A stretch of DNA of 43,684 bases from Actinomycetes bacterium (GTDB lineage Bacteria > Actinomycetota > Acidimicrobiia > Acidimicrobiales > Bog-793). The translations under genes and the position numbers were made by a program. Below, in pieces: positions 34,090 through 42,521 of the stretch (its first letter is position 1; every line of letters starts with the position of its first letter). The DNA is taken from contig JAKBAA010000023.1 of the NCBI GenBank assembly GCA_021809425.1, positions 1 to 43,684 on the forward strand, given 5' to 3'. The notes below the pieces were generated by a model. That model ran no database searches. It had not been told where the DNA came from and was given only the letters and a program-made list of their open reading frames with translations.

Positions 34090-34641
34090 TCAGAGCTGGA
34101 GGCGGCCGCTGAGCTTTGCCGTGAACGGGCCGCTCTCTGTGCCCGTGGTGTTCGACAGCTTGAGCGTCCCGCTGAACTTGAGCGAGCCGCTCGCCCCCTT
34201 CGCCTTGCCGGTGCCCCCCACAGCGCGGGCGATGCCCTGGAAGTTGATCGTGACCGGGCCGGTCTCGCCCGTGGAGCAGCCCTCGGTGGACGTCGAGCGC
34301 GCCACGACGAAGCGGATCGCGCCGGCTGCGCCGACGATGCTGCCGGTGCCACTGAACGGGTCGCACTGTGCCGTCGCGGCGGCGGCCCCCTTGCCCGACA
34401 CGGCGCTGCGGCCGACGAGCGACGCCGACCCGCTTCCGCGGATGGCCGAGATGGAGACGTTGCCGTTGTCGATGAGCAGCGTGGCCCTGCCCGAGAAGCT
34501 GCCGGTGAACGGCACGGTCTTTGCGGCGGTGGCACCGCTCGTCGCGCCCGGCAGCGCGAGGCCGGCAACCGTCGCCGCGGCGGCGAGGATGGCACGGTAC
34601 GCCGGGCGACGCCGGCGCAAGGACTTCTCTCCATGTGGCAC
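34090..34641 (-). CDS. Small secreted protein, function unknown
   Basis: A 183-residue protein with an Arg-rich N-terminus and a signal peptide (AYRAILAAAATVAGLALPGA, cleaved near SGATA). The mature part is rich in Gly, Ser and Thr with regular beta-type segments (FSGRATLLIDNGNVSISAIRG, SLKFSGTLKLSNTTG) and two cysteines. GTG 34641 is preceded by GGAGGT with a 5-nt gap. It is first of three adjacent secreted-protein genes. I recognise no family. Confidence 0.65.
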   Translation of the reverse strand: MPHGEKSLRRRRPAYRAILAAAATVAGLALPGATSGATAAKTVPFTGSFSGRATLLIDNGNVSISAIRGSGSASLVGRSAVSGKGAAAATAQCDPFSGTGSIVGAAGAIRFVVARSTSTEGCSTGETGPVTINFQGIARAVGGTGKAKGASGSLKFSGTLKLSNTTGTESGPFTAKLSGRLQL

Positions 34642-34977
34642 TCGGGACCTCCTTGTCGTGGCTCCGTCAGTGGATGCACGGGACAAGCAGGATGTAGGGG
34701 CGCCGCGCCGCTCTGCTCGTGCGCCGAGGGATCTTCCGTGCATCACGCAGGGATCCTGGGCGCGCCGGCGCCGGAGCCATCAGGGCCGAACGTCACCTTC
34801 CGCTGATCGTCCGGCTACGCGCGCGGTGCTCGCCCGGATGTCCAGCGAGATGTCACGGTAGTTGCACCGAGCTTCCCCGGTTGTCGCCGGGGATCAGCGG
34901 GTGGTGGTGCCCGGGTCGCCGACCGTACCGCCCTTCCCCGGCCCGGCGGCGGCCTCGGCGGCGCCGGACGCTGCGGC
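34642..34977. other. 336-bp non-coding region between the secreted-protein genes and trpD
   Basis: It holds the upstream region of the small secreted-protein gene and the 3' side of trpD. CCCCGG (34875-34880) and CCGGGG (34887-34892) form a short hairpin that may terminate trpD. I see no further gene, repeat or operator, and no clear promoter for the secreted-protein row. Confidence 0.5.
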
Positions 34978-36087
34978 CTACTCTGCGGCCTCTGCGGCGG
35001 CCTCTGCTGCCTCCCCGGCGGCGGCCTCGGTCGAGACGTGCGCCAGCCGCTCGAGCGCCCGGGCGGCGCTCCCGTCGTCGACCGCAGCCGACGCCAGGGC
35101 AACCCCCTCTTCGAGGGTCGTCGCCCGGCCGGCCACGACGAGGGCAGCGGCGGCGTTGAGCAGACCGATGTCGCGCTGCGGGCCGGGCGCACCGGCCAGG
35201 ACCCGACGGATGACGGCGGCATTGAAGGAGGCGTCGCCGCCGCGCAGGTCGTCCATCGTGGCGGGAGGGAAGCCGAGCGAGGCCGGGTCGAGGCGCGAGG
35301 TGCGGACGTCGAACGCCCCGTCACCGTCGCCCTCCATCTCGAGGATCGTCGCCGGCGACGTCACGCTGAGCTCGTCGAGGCCGTCGTCTGCGTAGACGAC
35401 CATCGCCCGGCGGCTGCCGTTGGAGCCGAGGACGCTCGCCATGCGCAGCGCCATCGCCGGGTCGCTCACCCCGACGAGCTGGTAACGGGCGCGCGCCGGG
35501 TTGGCGAGGGGCCCGAGGAAGTTGAAGACGGTGGGGATGGCGAGCTCGCGGCGCACCGGTCCGGCGAAGCGCCAGGCCGGGTGGTAGCGGGGGGCGTAGC
35601 AGAACCCCATGCCGGCCTCGGCCACGCAGCGGGCGACGCCGGCCGGTCCGAGGTCGACGGCGACGCCGAGCGCCTCGAGGACGTCAGCCGTGCCGACCGA
35701 CGACGACTGGGCCCGGTTGCCGTGCTTGCACACCGGCACGCCGGCTCCGGCGACCATGCAGGCGGCGAGCGTGGAGACGTTGATCGAGCGGAGCCGGTCG
35801 CCGCCGGTGCCGACGACGTCGACGACGTCGCCGCCGACCTCGACCGGCTCGGCGTGGGCGAGGATCGATCGGACGAACCCGGTCATCTCCTCGACCGACT
35901 CCCCCTTGGCGCGCAGGCCGACGAGCAGGGCAGCCGTCTGCGCCGGTGTGGCGTTGCCGTCGAGCACCTGCCCGAAGATGCACTCGGCCTCGTCGGCGCT
36001 CAGCGAGCCGCCGTCGAGCAGGCGGCCCAGCACGGCCGGCCACCCGCCGATGCGCTCGAAGGTCAACGGCTCCTCGGTCACGGCCAC
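34978..36087 (-). CDS. trpD: Anthranilate phosphoribosyltransferase
   Basis: A 369-residue enzyme of tryptophan synthesis, joining anthranilate to PRPP. Diagnostic segments: VVGTGGDRLRSINVST (PRPP-binding GTGGD), PVCKHGNRAQSSSVGTADVLEALGV, NFLGPLANPARARYQLVGV and the DELS segment near the second metal site. The C-terminus has an added Ala/Glu tail of about 20 residues encoded by short repeats. The start is GTG 36087, after GGAAGGA; TACGGT (plus 36120-36125) is a likely -10 with a leader of about 26 nt. No other trp gene is adjacent, so trpD is an orphan here, with no attenuator visible. Confidence 0.95.
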   Translation of the reverse strand: MAVTEEPLTFERIGGWPAVLGRLLDGGSLSADEAECIFGQVLDGNATPAQTAALLVGLRAKGESVEEMTGFVRSILAHAEPVEVGGDVVDVVGTGGDRLRSINVSTLAACMVAGAGVPVCKHGNRAQSSSVGTADVLEALGVAVDLGPAGVARCVAEAGMGFCYAPRYHPAWRFAGPVRRELAIPTVFNFLGPLANPARARYQLVGVSDPAMALRMASVLGSNGSRRAMVVYADDGLDELSVTSPATILEMEGDGDGAFDVRTSRLDPASLGFPPATMDDLRGGDASFNAAVIRRVLAGAPGPQRDIGLLNAAAALVVAGRATTLEEGVALASAAVDDGSAARALERLAHVSTEAAAGEAAEAAAEAAE

Positions 36088-36178
36088 GACGACGTCCTTC
36101 CGGTCTCGGTTGGACCACCACCGTAGGTCGCAGGGGAACCGGTCGCCTCCCTCCCGTGCCCGAGGGCGAGCCTCGCAC

Positions 36179-36191
36179 TACCGTGACCGCC
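36179..36191 (+). promoter_or_regulatory. Leaderless-type -10 of the cupin gene
   Basis: TACCGT at 36179-36184 ends 7 nt before the ATG at 36192; there is no ribosome-binding site. Confidence 0.5.
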
Positions 36192-36686
36192 ATGGCCCCT
36201 CCTGGTGTGGCCGGCCCGTTCGGCTCGACCGGGGCGGGCGGGAACCGGCCTCCGGTCCTCGGCCCGGGCGACGGGGTGCGCGAGCTACGGGCCCGGGGGA
36301 GCGTCATGTGGTTCAAGGCCCTCGCCGAGCAGGACGGCGGCGACCTGTCCCTCATGGAGCGGACCCTTCCGCCGGGCGGCCGACGGCCGCCTGCGCACCG
36401 CCACACCAACTGCTCGGAGGCCTACTTCGTGCTGGAGGGCGAGGTCGCCGTGGTGGTCGACGACGAGGAGCACCTGCTCGGCCCGGAGGCGTTCGTGCTC
36501 GTTCCCCGCGGGACGGCCCACACGTTCGGCAACGCCGGAGCCGTCGAGGCGCGGCTGCTCGTCATCCATGCTCCGGCGATGGACGCCTACTTCGCCGGTC
36601 TGCACGAGCTGTGGAACCGCGATGCCCCGCCCTCCGTCGAGGAGGAGCGTGCGCTGATGGCCCGGTTCGGCATGGAGCAGGCGTAG
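36192..36686 (+). CDS. Cupin-domain protein
   Basis: A 164-residue protein with a single cupin barrel. The first metal motif is HRHTNCSEAYFVLEGEVAVVV (the two His and the Glu), and the second is PRGTAHTFGNAG with the last His. Members range from small metalloenzymes to sugar-binding sensors; substrate unknown. The first 35 residues are Gly/Pro-rich and lie outside the barrel. Start ATG 36192 is of the leaderless type. It is divergent from trpD. Confidence 0.85.
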   Translation: MAPPGVAGPFGSTGAGGNRPPVLGPGDGVRELRARGSVMWFKALAEQDGGDLSLMERTLPPGGRRPPAHRHTNCSEAYFVLEGEVAVVVDDEEHLLGPEAFVLVPRGTAHTFGNAGAVEARLLVIHAPAMDAYFAGLHELWNRDAPPSVEEERALMARFGMEQA

Positions 36687-36758
36687 GCCGAGGCAGCACC
36701 GCCGCCGCCGACCGCTGATCTAGCATCGCCGGGCCGAAGGCCGAGGAGGGGACGGGCA

Positions 36759-37271
36759 GTGACACTTCGCACGCGGGTTGGATGGACATCGGTCGCCGTC
36801 GCTGCCGGGCTGGTGCTGACGCCTGCGCTCGCAGGGGCGTCAGCGGGCGTCTTCCCGACGGCGGCGCGCGCGAGGTCGCAGGTGCTCCGCTGGGACAAGG
36901 GCGTCGTCTGGAAGCGCCTCGGCTGCAGGAACGGGGGCTGCCTCGAGCTCGGGACCGACCCGTCGACCAAGAACGCGTTCCTCCTCGCCACCTTCGACGG
37001 CAGCCTGGTCGGCATCGGCGGCAAGGTGGTCGACAATGCCGGCGCCCGGGCCGCCGGTTTCTTCTTCGGGGAGATCACCGGATCGGCGACGAGCCCGTTC
37101 TTCAAGGCGATCGAGAAGGACAAGGACGGCGTGTACCGGACCACCGGAGCCGGTAGCACCCACCTCGAGGCCAAGATCACGGCCGGCGGCAACGTGCTCG
37201 CCTTCGGGATCGTGAAGCCGAAGCTCTACAACCGCATCCAGACGCTCGTCGCCGACGTCACGCAGGCGTAG
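36759..37271 (+). CDS. Small secreted protein, function unknown
   Basis: A 170-residue exported protein. The signal peptide is MTLRTRVGWTSVAVAAGLVL and onward, cleaved near AGASA. The mature part has a short disulfide-like CRNGGC loop and segments rich in Lys and Gly (FLLATFDGSLVGIGGKVVDN, FFFGEITGSATSPFFKAIEK). No family recognised. GTG 36759 follows GAGGAGGGG; TAGCAT (36721-36726) is a possible -10. Confidence 0.65.
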   Translation: MTLRTRVGWTSVAVAAGLVLTPALAGASAGVFPTAARARSQVLRWDKGVVWKRLGCRNGGCLELGTDPSTKNAFLLATFDGSLVGIGGKVVDNAGARAAGFFFGEITGSATSPFFKAIEKDKDGVYRTTGAGSTHLEAKITAGGNVLAFGIVKPKLYNRIQTLVADVTQA

Positions 37272-37383
37272 CGGGTCGCGCCGCGCACCCGGTCGACGGC
37301 GGTCACGCCGTCCCGGCTCCGGGTCGCCGGCCGCGCCCACGGGCCGGCGCGCCGCCCGGGGCAGGCCGGGTTGCCGGCCGAGG

Positions 37384-38847
37384 TCAGCCGGTCGGTGCGA
37401 GGGCCCGGGGACGGAGCAGGGTGGTGGCGGCACCGGCGGCGACCGCCATCGCGGCGGCGAAGGTCCACAGGTGGCGGAAGTGCTCGAGCGGGGTGGTGCC
37501 GGGGTGGGCGAGCAGGGCGACGAGGACGGCCACCCCGACGGCGCCTCCGACCTGGCGGGCGGTCTGGTTGACGGCGCTGCCGACGGCGAACCGCTCGGCC
37601 GGCAGCGAGGCGACTGCCGCCGCGCCGAGCACCGGGAAGGTGAGGCCGATGCCCAGGCCGGTGATCAGCGTCCCGGGCAGCCAGGACGAGAGGTAGTGCG
37701 GGTGAGGGCCTACCCGGACGACGTACCAGGCGAGCCCGGCGGTGAACACGGCGAAGCCGGGGAGCAGCACCCGGCGGAACCCGTGGCGGGCGGCGAGCCC
37801 GCCGGCGGTGCGGGAGACGGCGGCGACGACCACCGGCCCCGGGGTGACGGCGAGGCCGGCGTCGAGGATGGAGTAGTGCCACACCGACGTCAGGAACAGG
37901 ATGTTGCCGAGCAGCATGGCGAAGAAGCCCATGGCGTACAGCGCGGTCGCGCTGTTGGCCACGCTGAAGGAGCGGTCGGCGAACAAGCCCAGGTCGAGGA
38001 GCGGGTCGGTCCGGCGCGCGCAGCGGTGGACGAACCAGGCGACGGCGACGGCGCCGCCGGCCAGCCCGCCGAGCACCGCCGGGTCGGCCCATCCCCAGGC
38101 CGGACCCTCGGAGATGGCGAGGACGAGGCCGGCGAGCGCGGCGGTCGAGAGCGCCACCCCGCCGTAGTCGGGACGGCCCGGACGGCCCGACGGACGGTCG
38201 TCGGCGAGGACCCGGCGGCCGGCTGCCCAGGCGGCGGCGCCGATCGGCAGGTTGACGACGAAGGCCAGCCGCCACCCACCGGCCGTGATGAGGGCTGCGC
38301 CGAGCGACGGACCGGTCGCGACCGCCAGCGCGCCGACGCCGGCCCATAGCGCCACCGCCTGGGATCGCCGGTCGCGGGGGAACGCCTCGAGGAGCAGCCC
38401 GAGGGAGGCCGGCAGGAGCAGCGCCGCCCCCACCCCCTGACCGACCCGCCCGGCGATCAGCCACGGCAGCGACGGCGCCAGCCCGCACAGTCCCGATCCG
38501 ACCGTGAAGACCCAGAGGCCGCCGAAGAAGACCCGGCGGCGTCCGAGCCGGTCGGCGGTGCGTCCGGCGGCAACCAGCAGCGAGGCGAACACGATGGAGT
38601 AGGCGGTGATCACCCAGGCCAGGGACGCCTGCGGGTCGCGCGGCCAGCTTCGCTCGAGCGCGGGGAAGGCGACGTTGACCACCGACAGGTCGAGCGAGGC
38701 CATGAACGCACCGAGCGCCGTCACCGCGAACACGGTGCTCCGCCGCCGGTCCCTCTCCGTCGCCCGCGTGCCCGCCGTCGCCGTCGCCGTGGCCGAGGTC
38801 GGTCCCGGTTCCGACGCGCCGACGGACGCCGCAGCTAGTTCGGTCAC
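37384..38847 (-). CDS. MFS drug exporter (DHA2-type, 14 helices)
   Basis: A 487-residue exporter. Signatures: ALGAFMASLDLSVVNVAFPAL (motif D1 with the DLSVVNVA segment typical of the DHA2 group), GRTADRLGRRRVFF (motif A) and VGQGVGAALLLPASLGLLLEAFP (motif C-like). GTG 38847 is chosen because TAGGGT ends 7 nt upstream and TTGCTT lies 17 bp further, a complete promoter for a leaderless start; GTG 38856 lies inside the -10 spacer. It is divergent from an HxlR regulator, so an inducible drug or reactive-electrophile exporter is the likely role. Confidence 0.92.
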   Translation of the reverse strand: MTELAAASVGASEPGPTSATATATAGTRATERDRRRSTVFAVTALGAFMASLDLSVVNVAFPALERSWPRDPQASLAWVITAYSIVFASLLVAAGRTADRLGRRRVFFGGLWVFTVGSGLCGLAPSLPWLIAGRVGQGVGAALLLPASLGLLLEAFPRDRRSQAVALWAGVGALAVATGPSLGAALITAGGWRLAFVVNLPIGAAAWAAGRRVLADDRPSGRPGRPDYGGVALSTAALAGLVLAISEGPAWGWADPAVLGGLAGGAVAVAWFVHRCARRTDPLLDLGLFADRSFSVANSATALYAMGFFAMLLGNILFLTSVWHYSILDAGLAVTPGPVVVAAVSRTAGGLAARHGFRRVLLPGFAVFTAGLAWYVVRVGPHPHYLSSWLPGTLITGLGIGLTFPVLGAAAVASLPAERFAVGSAVNQTARQVGGAVGVAVLVALLAHPGTTPLEHFRHLWTFAAAMAVAAGAATTLLRPRALAPTG

Positions 38848-38857
38848 GAGACGCACC

Positions 38858-38894
38858 CTACTGCCGCCAGTAGTGTGAAGCAACTCACTATGAT
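38858..38894. promoter_or_regulatory. Divergent promoters with two inverted repeats (MFS / HxlR)
   Basis: Inverted repeat 1 is CTACTGCCGCCAGTAG (38858-38873) and repeat 2 is TAGTGTGAAGCAACTCACTA (38871-38890), which share TAG. Repeat 1 overlaps the spacer and -10 of the MFS promoter (TTGCTT, 17 bp, TAGGGT on the minus strand). Repeat 2 abuts the HxlR -10, TATGAT (38889-38894), which ends 6 nt before the ATG at 38901. This fits an autoregulating HxlR repressor acting on both genes. Confidence 0.6.
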
Positions 38895-38900
38895 GCGGGC

Positions 38901-39368
38901 ATGGAGCGCAAGAGCTTCGCCGGGATGCACTGCTCGGTCGCCCAGTGCCTCGAGGCGGTCGGCGACTGGTGGACGATGCTGATCGTCCGCGACGCCTTCC
39001 TCGGCATCGGCCGCTTCGACCAGTTCCAGCAGCGGCTGGGCATCTCGCGCAACGTGCTCACCCAGCGTCTGGCGCACCTCGTCCGCCATGGCGTCCTCGA
39101 GCGGGTGCCCTACAGCGAGCACCCGCCCCGCTACGAGTACCGCCTCACCGACAAGGGGCGCGACCTGTGGCCGGTCCTGACTGCCATGCGCCAGTGGGGT
39201 GACCGCTGGGCCGCCCCGGACGGGCCGCCGCTGCTGGTGGAGCACACCGCCTGCGGCCGGGTGGTCGAGCAGACCCTTACGTGTCCGAGCTGCGGGGACC
39301 GCCTCGGCTCGGGGGACGTCCGGGTGGTCCGCGGACCGGGCGACCTCGACCACCTCGCCGGAACCTGA
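38901..39368 (+). CDS. HxlR-family transcriptional regulator
   Basis: A 155-residue winged-helix regulator. CSVAQCLEAVGDWWTMLIVRDAFLGIGRFDQFQQRLGISRNVLTQRLAHLVRHGVLERVPY is the family core (the usual I-G-G-K-W segment reads VGDWW). Cys11 and Cys16 could act as redox or electrophile sensors. A C-terminal CPSCGD motif adds another cysteine pair. ATG 38901 is of the leaderless type. Probably controls the divergent MFS exporter. Confidence 0.9.
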   Translation: MERKSFAGMHCSVAQCLEAVGDWWTMLIVRDAFLGIGRFDQFQQRLGISRNVLTQRLAHLVRHGVLERVPYSEHPPRYEYRLTDKGRDLWPVLTAMRQWGDRWAAPDGPPLLVEHTACGRVVEQTLTCPSCGDRLGSGDVRVVRGPGDLDHLAGT

Positions 39369-39369
39369 C

Positions 39370-39391
39370 GCCGGCGCCGCCCAGCGCCGGC
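39370..39391. terminator. GC hairpin terminator between convergent genes
   Basis: GCCGGCGC (39370-39377) and GCGCCGGC (39384-39391) form an 8-bp perfect stem with a 6-nt loop directly after the HxlR stop. Confidence 0.5.
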
Positions 39392-39464
39392 ACACCGGCC
39401 CCGCGCGGGCTCCACGGCGAGCGAGCCGTCGGCCCGGGGCGGGCGAACAAGCGACGCGGCGCGC

Positions 39465-40991
39465 TCAGCCGCCCGAGGAGGCAGGAGCGGTGATCAGGTC
39501 TGCAAGGGCGCGGGAGGTGAGGACGGATCCCGGGCCGGTCGTCGGGTGGACGAGCGCGCCGACCCCCACGCACTCGACGGGCGTCGGGCACGAGAGTCCT
39601 TGCAGCTCCGCCTCCTGCGCGCCGCCGGCGAGCGAGGAGGGCGCAGCCGCGGGGCGACCGAGCATCCATGCTCGTCCGTTCCAATGTGCCGTGATCCCAC
39701 CGACCGCGAAGCAGCTGGAAGGCGAGGCACACGCCACCGCGCCGAGGGTCCCGCGGTGAAGCTCCTGGCTGACGCGCCACGACCCGCCGGCGAGCTCGAG
39801 CAGGAGGGAGGTTCCGCCCCCGTTTCCGACGGCGACGCAGGATGCCGGGCCCCCGCAGGACACCGAGAAGAGCTGACCGCCGATCGGCGGTGCGGGGCTC
39901 AGCGCGAACGAGTGGCCGTTCCAGTGCTCGACGAGGGGACGGCCGAGCCCCGACGCGCTGTCCGCGATGCCGACCACGAAGCAGCTCGCCGCGCTCGGGC
40001 ACGAGAGCGACTCGAGGACCGCTCCGGGAACGCTCGGGGTCGGGACGAGCGACCACGCGGCCCCGTTCCAGTGCTCGACGAGCGGGCGGGCGTCCTTCGT
40101 GCCGCCGTTCTCCACGCCGACGCCGAAGCAGTCGGCGACGGAGACGCACGCGACCGTGACGAGCTGGTCGCCGCCGTCGAGGCGGGGGCTCGGCGTCGAG
40201 AGGACCCGCCACCCCTTCCCGTTCCAGCGCTCGCTGAAGGCGTCGTTCCCGTCGGCGCCGACGGCGAGGCAGAACGCTGACGAGTGGCACGCCACCCCCT
40301 GCAGCTGGGCACCCCAGGGGGCCGGCGACGCGAGCAGGCTGAACGTACGCCCGCCGAAGCGCTCCACGAGCGGGCGCCAGTGGGTCACCGAGGTGCCGGT
40401 CACGCCGACGGCGAGGCAGAAGGTCGTGGTGGTGCACGACACGTCGTTCAGGCTGCTGAACGCCCCTGTCGCCGTCGAGACCGGCACCGCACCGACCTCG
40501 TCCGCAGCGCCCGACGGCGCCGAGGGTGCCGCAGGCGGGACAGGCGCGGGCGGGGCTGACGCGGGCGGGGCCACCGGCGCCGAGGGCGTCGGGGTCGCCG
40601 GCATCTCGATGGTCATGTCCGGGGTCACGACCTGACCGACAGCGTTCGCCGCCACGACCTGCAGGTGGTAGGTGGTGGAGCGGTGCAGGCCGGCCAGCTG
40701 CCAGGTCAGCTTGACCGTCTGCAGCCCCGCGGCGACCTGCAGGCGCGGGGACGTGCGGCCGTAGGCGGCGGTCTCGCCGTAGCGAACGAACGCCGTCGCC
40801 GGCTCCCCGGCTGGCTCTACCCCGACGACGACGCGGAGTGCGCTGGGGCCGAGGATCTGGTCCATGACGAAGGTGATCGCTGGTGGACTGCCAGGTTGCG
40901 CTCCCGCCGACGGGTCGCCGAGCAAGAGGCCGAGGGTCGCAAGAAGGGCACTCACCAGTCCCGCAGCCATCGTTGTCGCCGGGGTGCGCAT
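39465..40991 (-). CDS. Secreted seven-repeat protein, probable beta-propeller with one Cys pair per repeat
   Basis: A 508-residue exported protein. Signal peptide 1-31 (AAGLVSALLATLGLLLG, cleaved near AGA). Residues 35-130 resemble a fibronectin type III-like domain, followed by a Pro/Ala linker (132-165). Residues 175-490 hold seven repeats of 42-49 residues, each with a C-x5-C-x(1-2)-VG motif: pairs at 186/192, 235/241, 282/288, 331/337, 379/385, 421/427 and 468/474, usually followed by PLVEHWNG and a Trp. Seven repeats of this size suit a seven-bladed propeller. Function unknown; extracellular binding is a reasonable guess. ATG 40991 follows GGAGGACG; TATCGT (plus 41038-41043) is a candidate -10. 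Confidence 0.8.
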   Translation of the reverse strand: MRTPATTMAAGLVSALLATLGLLLGDPSAGAQPGSPPAITFVMDQILGPSALRVVVGVEPAGEPATAFVRYGETAAYGRTSPRLQVAAGLQTVKLTWQLAGLHRSTTYHLQVVAANAVGQVVTPDMTIEMPATPTPSAPVAPPASAPPAPVPPAAPSAPSGAADEVGAVPVSTATGAFSSLNDVSCTTTTFCLAVGVTGTSVTHWRPLVERFGGRTFSLLASPAPWGAQLQGVACHSSAFCLAVGADGNDAFSERWNGKGWRVLSTPSPRLDGGDQLVTVACVSVADCFGVGVENGGTKDARPLVEHWNGAAWSLVPTPSVPGAVLESLSCPSAASCFVVGIADSASGLGRPLVEHWNGHSFALSPAPPIGGQLFSVSCGGPASCVAVGNGGGTSLLLELAGGSWRVSQELHRGTLGAVACASPSSCFAVGGITAHWNGRAWMLGRPAAAPSSLAGGAQEAELQGLSCPTPVECVGVGALVHPTTGPGSVLTSRALADLITAPASSGG

Positions 40992-41337
40992 GACGTCCTC
41001 CGATGCGCCCGCCGCCGTTCGTCGCGGCACGGGAGAGACGATACGTTCCTCGGCCTCGGGATGCCTCCTCGTCTGCCCGCCGCAGTCGCCTGGCCGGTGC
41101 TCGGGCGCCATCCGACGCCGCGCCCACAGAACGCCGTCACGGGGGCTCGACCGGCCGAGCGCACGACGTGCTGCGCGAGTGGCTCACCCTGCACCCGCGG
41201 TCGATTGAGCCTCTCGCCGATCGTTCGGTCCCACGGGGTGGAGCCGAGCGCCTGACACGCCCGCAGTCCCCGTCCCGCCGCGCCCGCTCTGCGTGTCGCC
41301 GGCGAGCGCCCTGCAGCAGCAACGTCCGCTGCCATGC
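40992..41337. other. 346-bp divergent non-coding region
   Basis: Apart from the propeller-gene promoter candidate (TATCGT, plus 41038-41043) and the ArsR promoter at its right end, I find no gene with a start signal, repeat or structured RNA here. Base composition is as GC-rich as the coding regions. Confidence 0.45.
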
Positions 41338-41372
41338 TTGACAGACTCCTCTCAAGAGAGATCTCTTGAGAG
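41338..41372 (+). promoter_or_regulatory. ArsR-gene promoter with a large palindromic operator
   Basis: A consensus -35 TTGACA (41338-41343), then a palindrome with arms CTCTCAAGAGA (41349-41359) and TCTCTTGAGAG (41362-41372), separated by GA. A 17-bp spacer places the -10 at ATCTCT (41361-41366), inside the palindrome and 6 nt before the TTG at 41373. A dimeric repressor on the palindrome would block this promoter. Confidence 0.7.
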
Positions 41373-41987
41373 TTGACCTCCAGGAACCCGCCGCCCGAGG
41401 TCGCTCCGCTTCGGCTTCGCAAGGTGAGCGATGTGCAGGCGATGCGAGCACTGGCCCACCCCGTGCGCATCGCGCTCATCGAGACGCTGAGCTTGCGGGG
41501 CCCGATGACGGCGACGGAAGCCGGTGAGCACCTCGGCGAGTCGCCGACGACGTGTTCGTTCCACCTGCGTCAGCTGGCGAAGTACGGCTTCGTCGAGGAA
41601 GCCGGCGGCGGGAAGGGCCGTGCCCGGCCATGGCGGATGACCTCGATCGGCATGAGCGTGAGCAGCGGCGAGGACCCTGAGTCGGAGCTGGCGGCCGAGG
41701 CGTTTGCGCGCCTCCTCCGGGAACGGGCGCTCGGCCGCTACCGCGCCTGGCTCGAAGGTCGCGGCGCATACCCGAGGAAGTGGCGCAAGGCGGCAGGGAC
41801 GAGCGAGTTCGTGCTCTACGTGACGGCCGAGGAGCTCGAGGCCCTCACCGAGGAGCTGGTGCAGCTTCTCGGATCTCGCTATCGCGAGCGCTTGACCGAT
41901 GCCACGACCCGCCCACCAGGCGCCGTCGCCGCCGAGATGCTGGTGCTGAGCTACCCGATCGAGCCGCCGAGGGAGACGAAGCCGTGA
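41373..41987 (+). CDS. ArsR-like helix-turn-helix regulator
   Basis: A 204-residue regulator. The winged helix is at about residues 20-95: MRALAHPVRIALIETLSLRGPMTATEAGEHLGESPTTCSFHLRQLAKYGFVEEA. The rest is a helical C-terminal region of unknown role (AFARLLRERALGRYRAWLEG onward). No metal-binding Cys motif (ELCVCDL) is present, so it is not a metal sensor of the classical kind. TTG 41373 is supported by the promoter position; GTG 41424 is an alternative that keeps the whole HTH. It is followed at once (GTGA overlap) by an MFS remnant, so it probably regulated that transporter. Confidence 0.85.
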   Translation: MTSRNPPPEVAPLRLRKVSDVQAMRALAHPVRIALIETLSLRGPMTATEAGEHLGESPTTCSFHLRQLAKYGFVEEAGGGKGRARPWRMTSIGMSVSSGEDPESELAAEAFARLLRERALGRYRAWLEGRGAYPRKWRKAAGTSEFVLYVTAEELEALTEELVQLLGSRYRERLTDATTRPPGAVAAEMLVLSYPIEPPRETKP

Positions 41988-42113
41988 AGGCGCCGCGGGG
42001 CATGCTCCCACTGCGCCACCGGGCCTTCCGGCTCCTCGTCGCGGGTCAGCTCGCCTCCAACCTCAGAGAGATCCCGGCTCAAGTCCACATTCTTGCTGGT
42101 CCCGCAGGTGGTC

Positions 42114-42133
<20 letters not shown>
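41984..42133 (+). pseudogene. Truncated MFS transporter gene (N-terminal fragment)
   Basis: A GTG at 41984 overlaps the ArsR stop (GTGA) and opens a frame starting with LRHRAFRLLVAGQLASNL, the usual beginning of MFS proteins paired with ArsR-like regulators. The similarity stops near base 42062 (after about 27 residues). The remaining codons read antisense into the 3' end of the RNase P RNA gene and stop at 42133. Neither the membrane core nor a restoring frame is found downstream, so the gene appears to have been cut by a deletion or rearrangement at the rnpB boundary. Confidence 0.65.
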
Positions 42134-42465
<332 letters not shown>

Positions 42466-42509
42466 GTGGTCAGTGTGCCACGCCGCCGGATCGTCGCGCA
42501 CCCGGCCGG

Positions 42510-42521
42510 TAGCCTTTGTCC
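42510..42521 (+). promoter_or_regulatory. Leaderless-type -10 of xseA
   Basis: TAGCCT at 42510-42515 ends exactly 6 nt before the ATG at 42522. The same hexamer with the same gap precedes the DUF164 gene. The promoter region is shared with the divergent rnpB. Confidence 0.55.
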
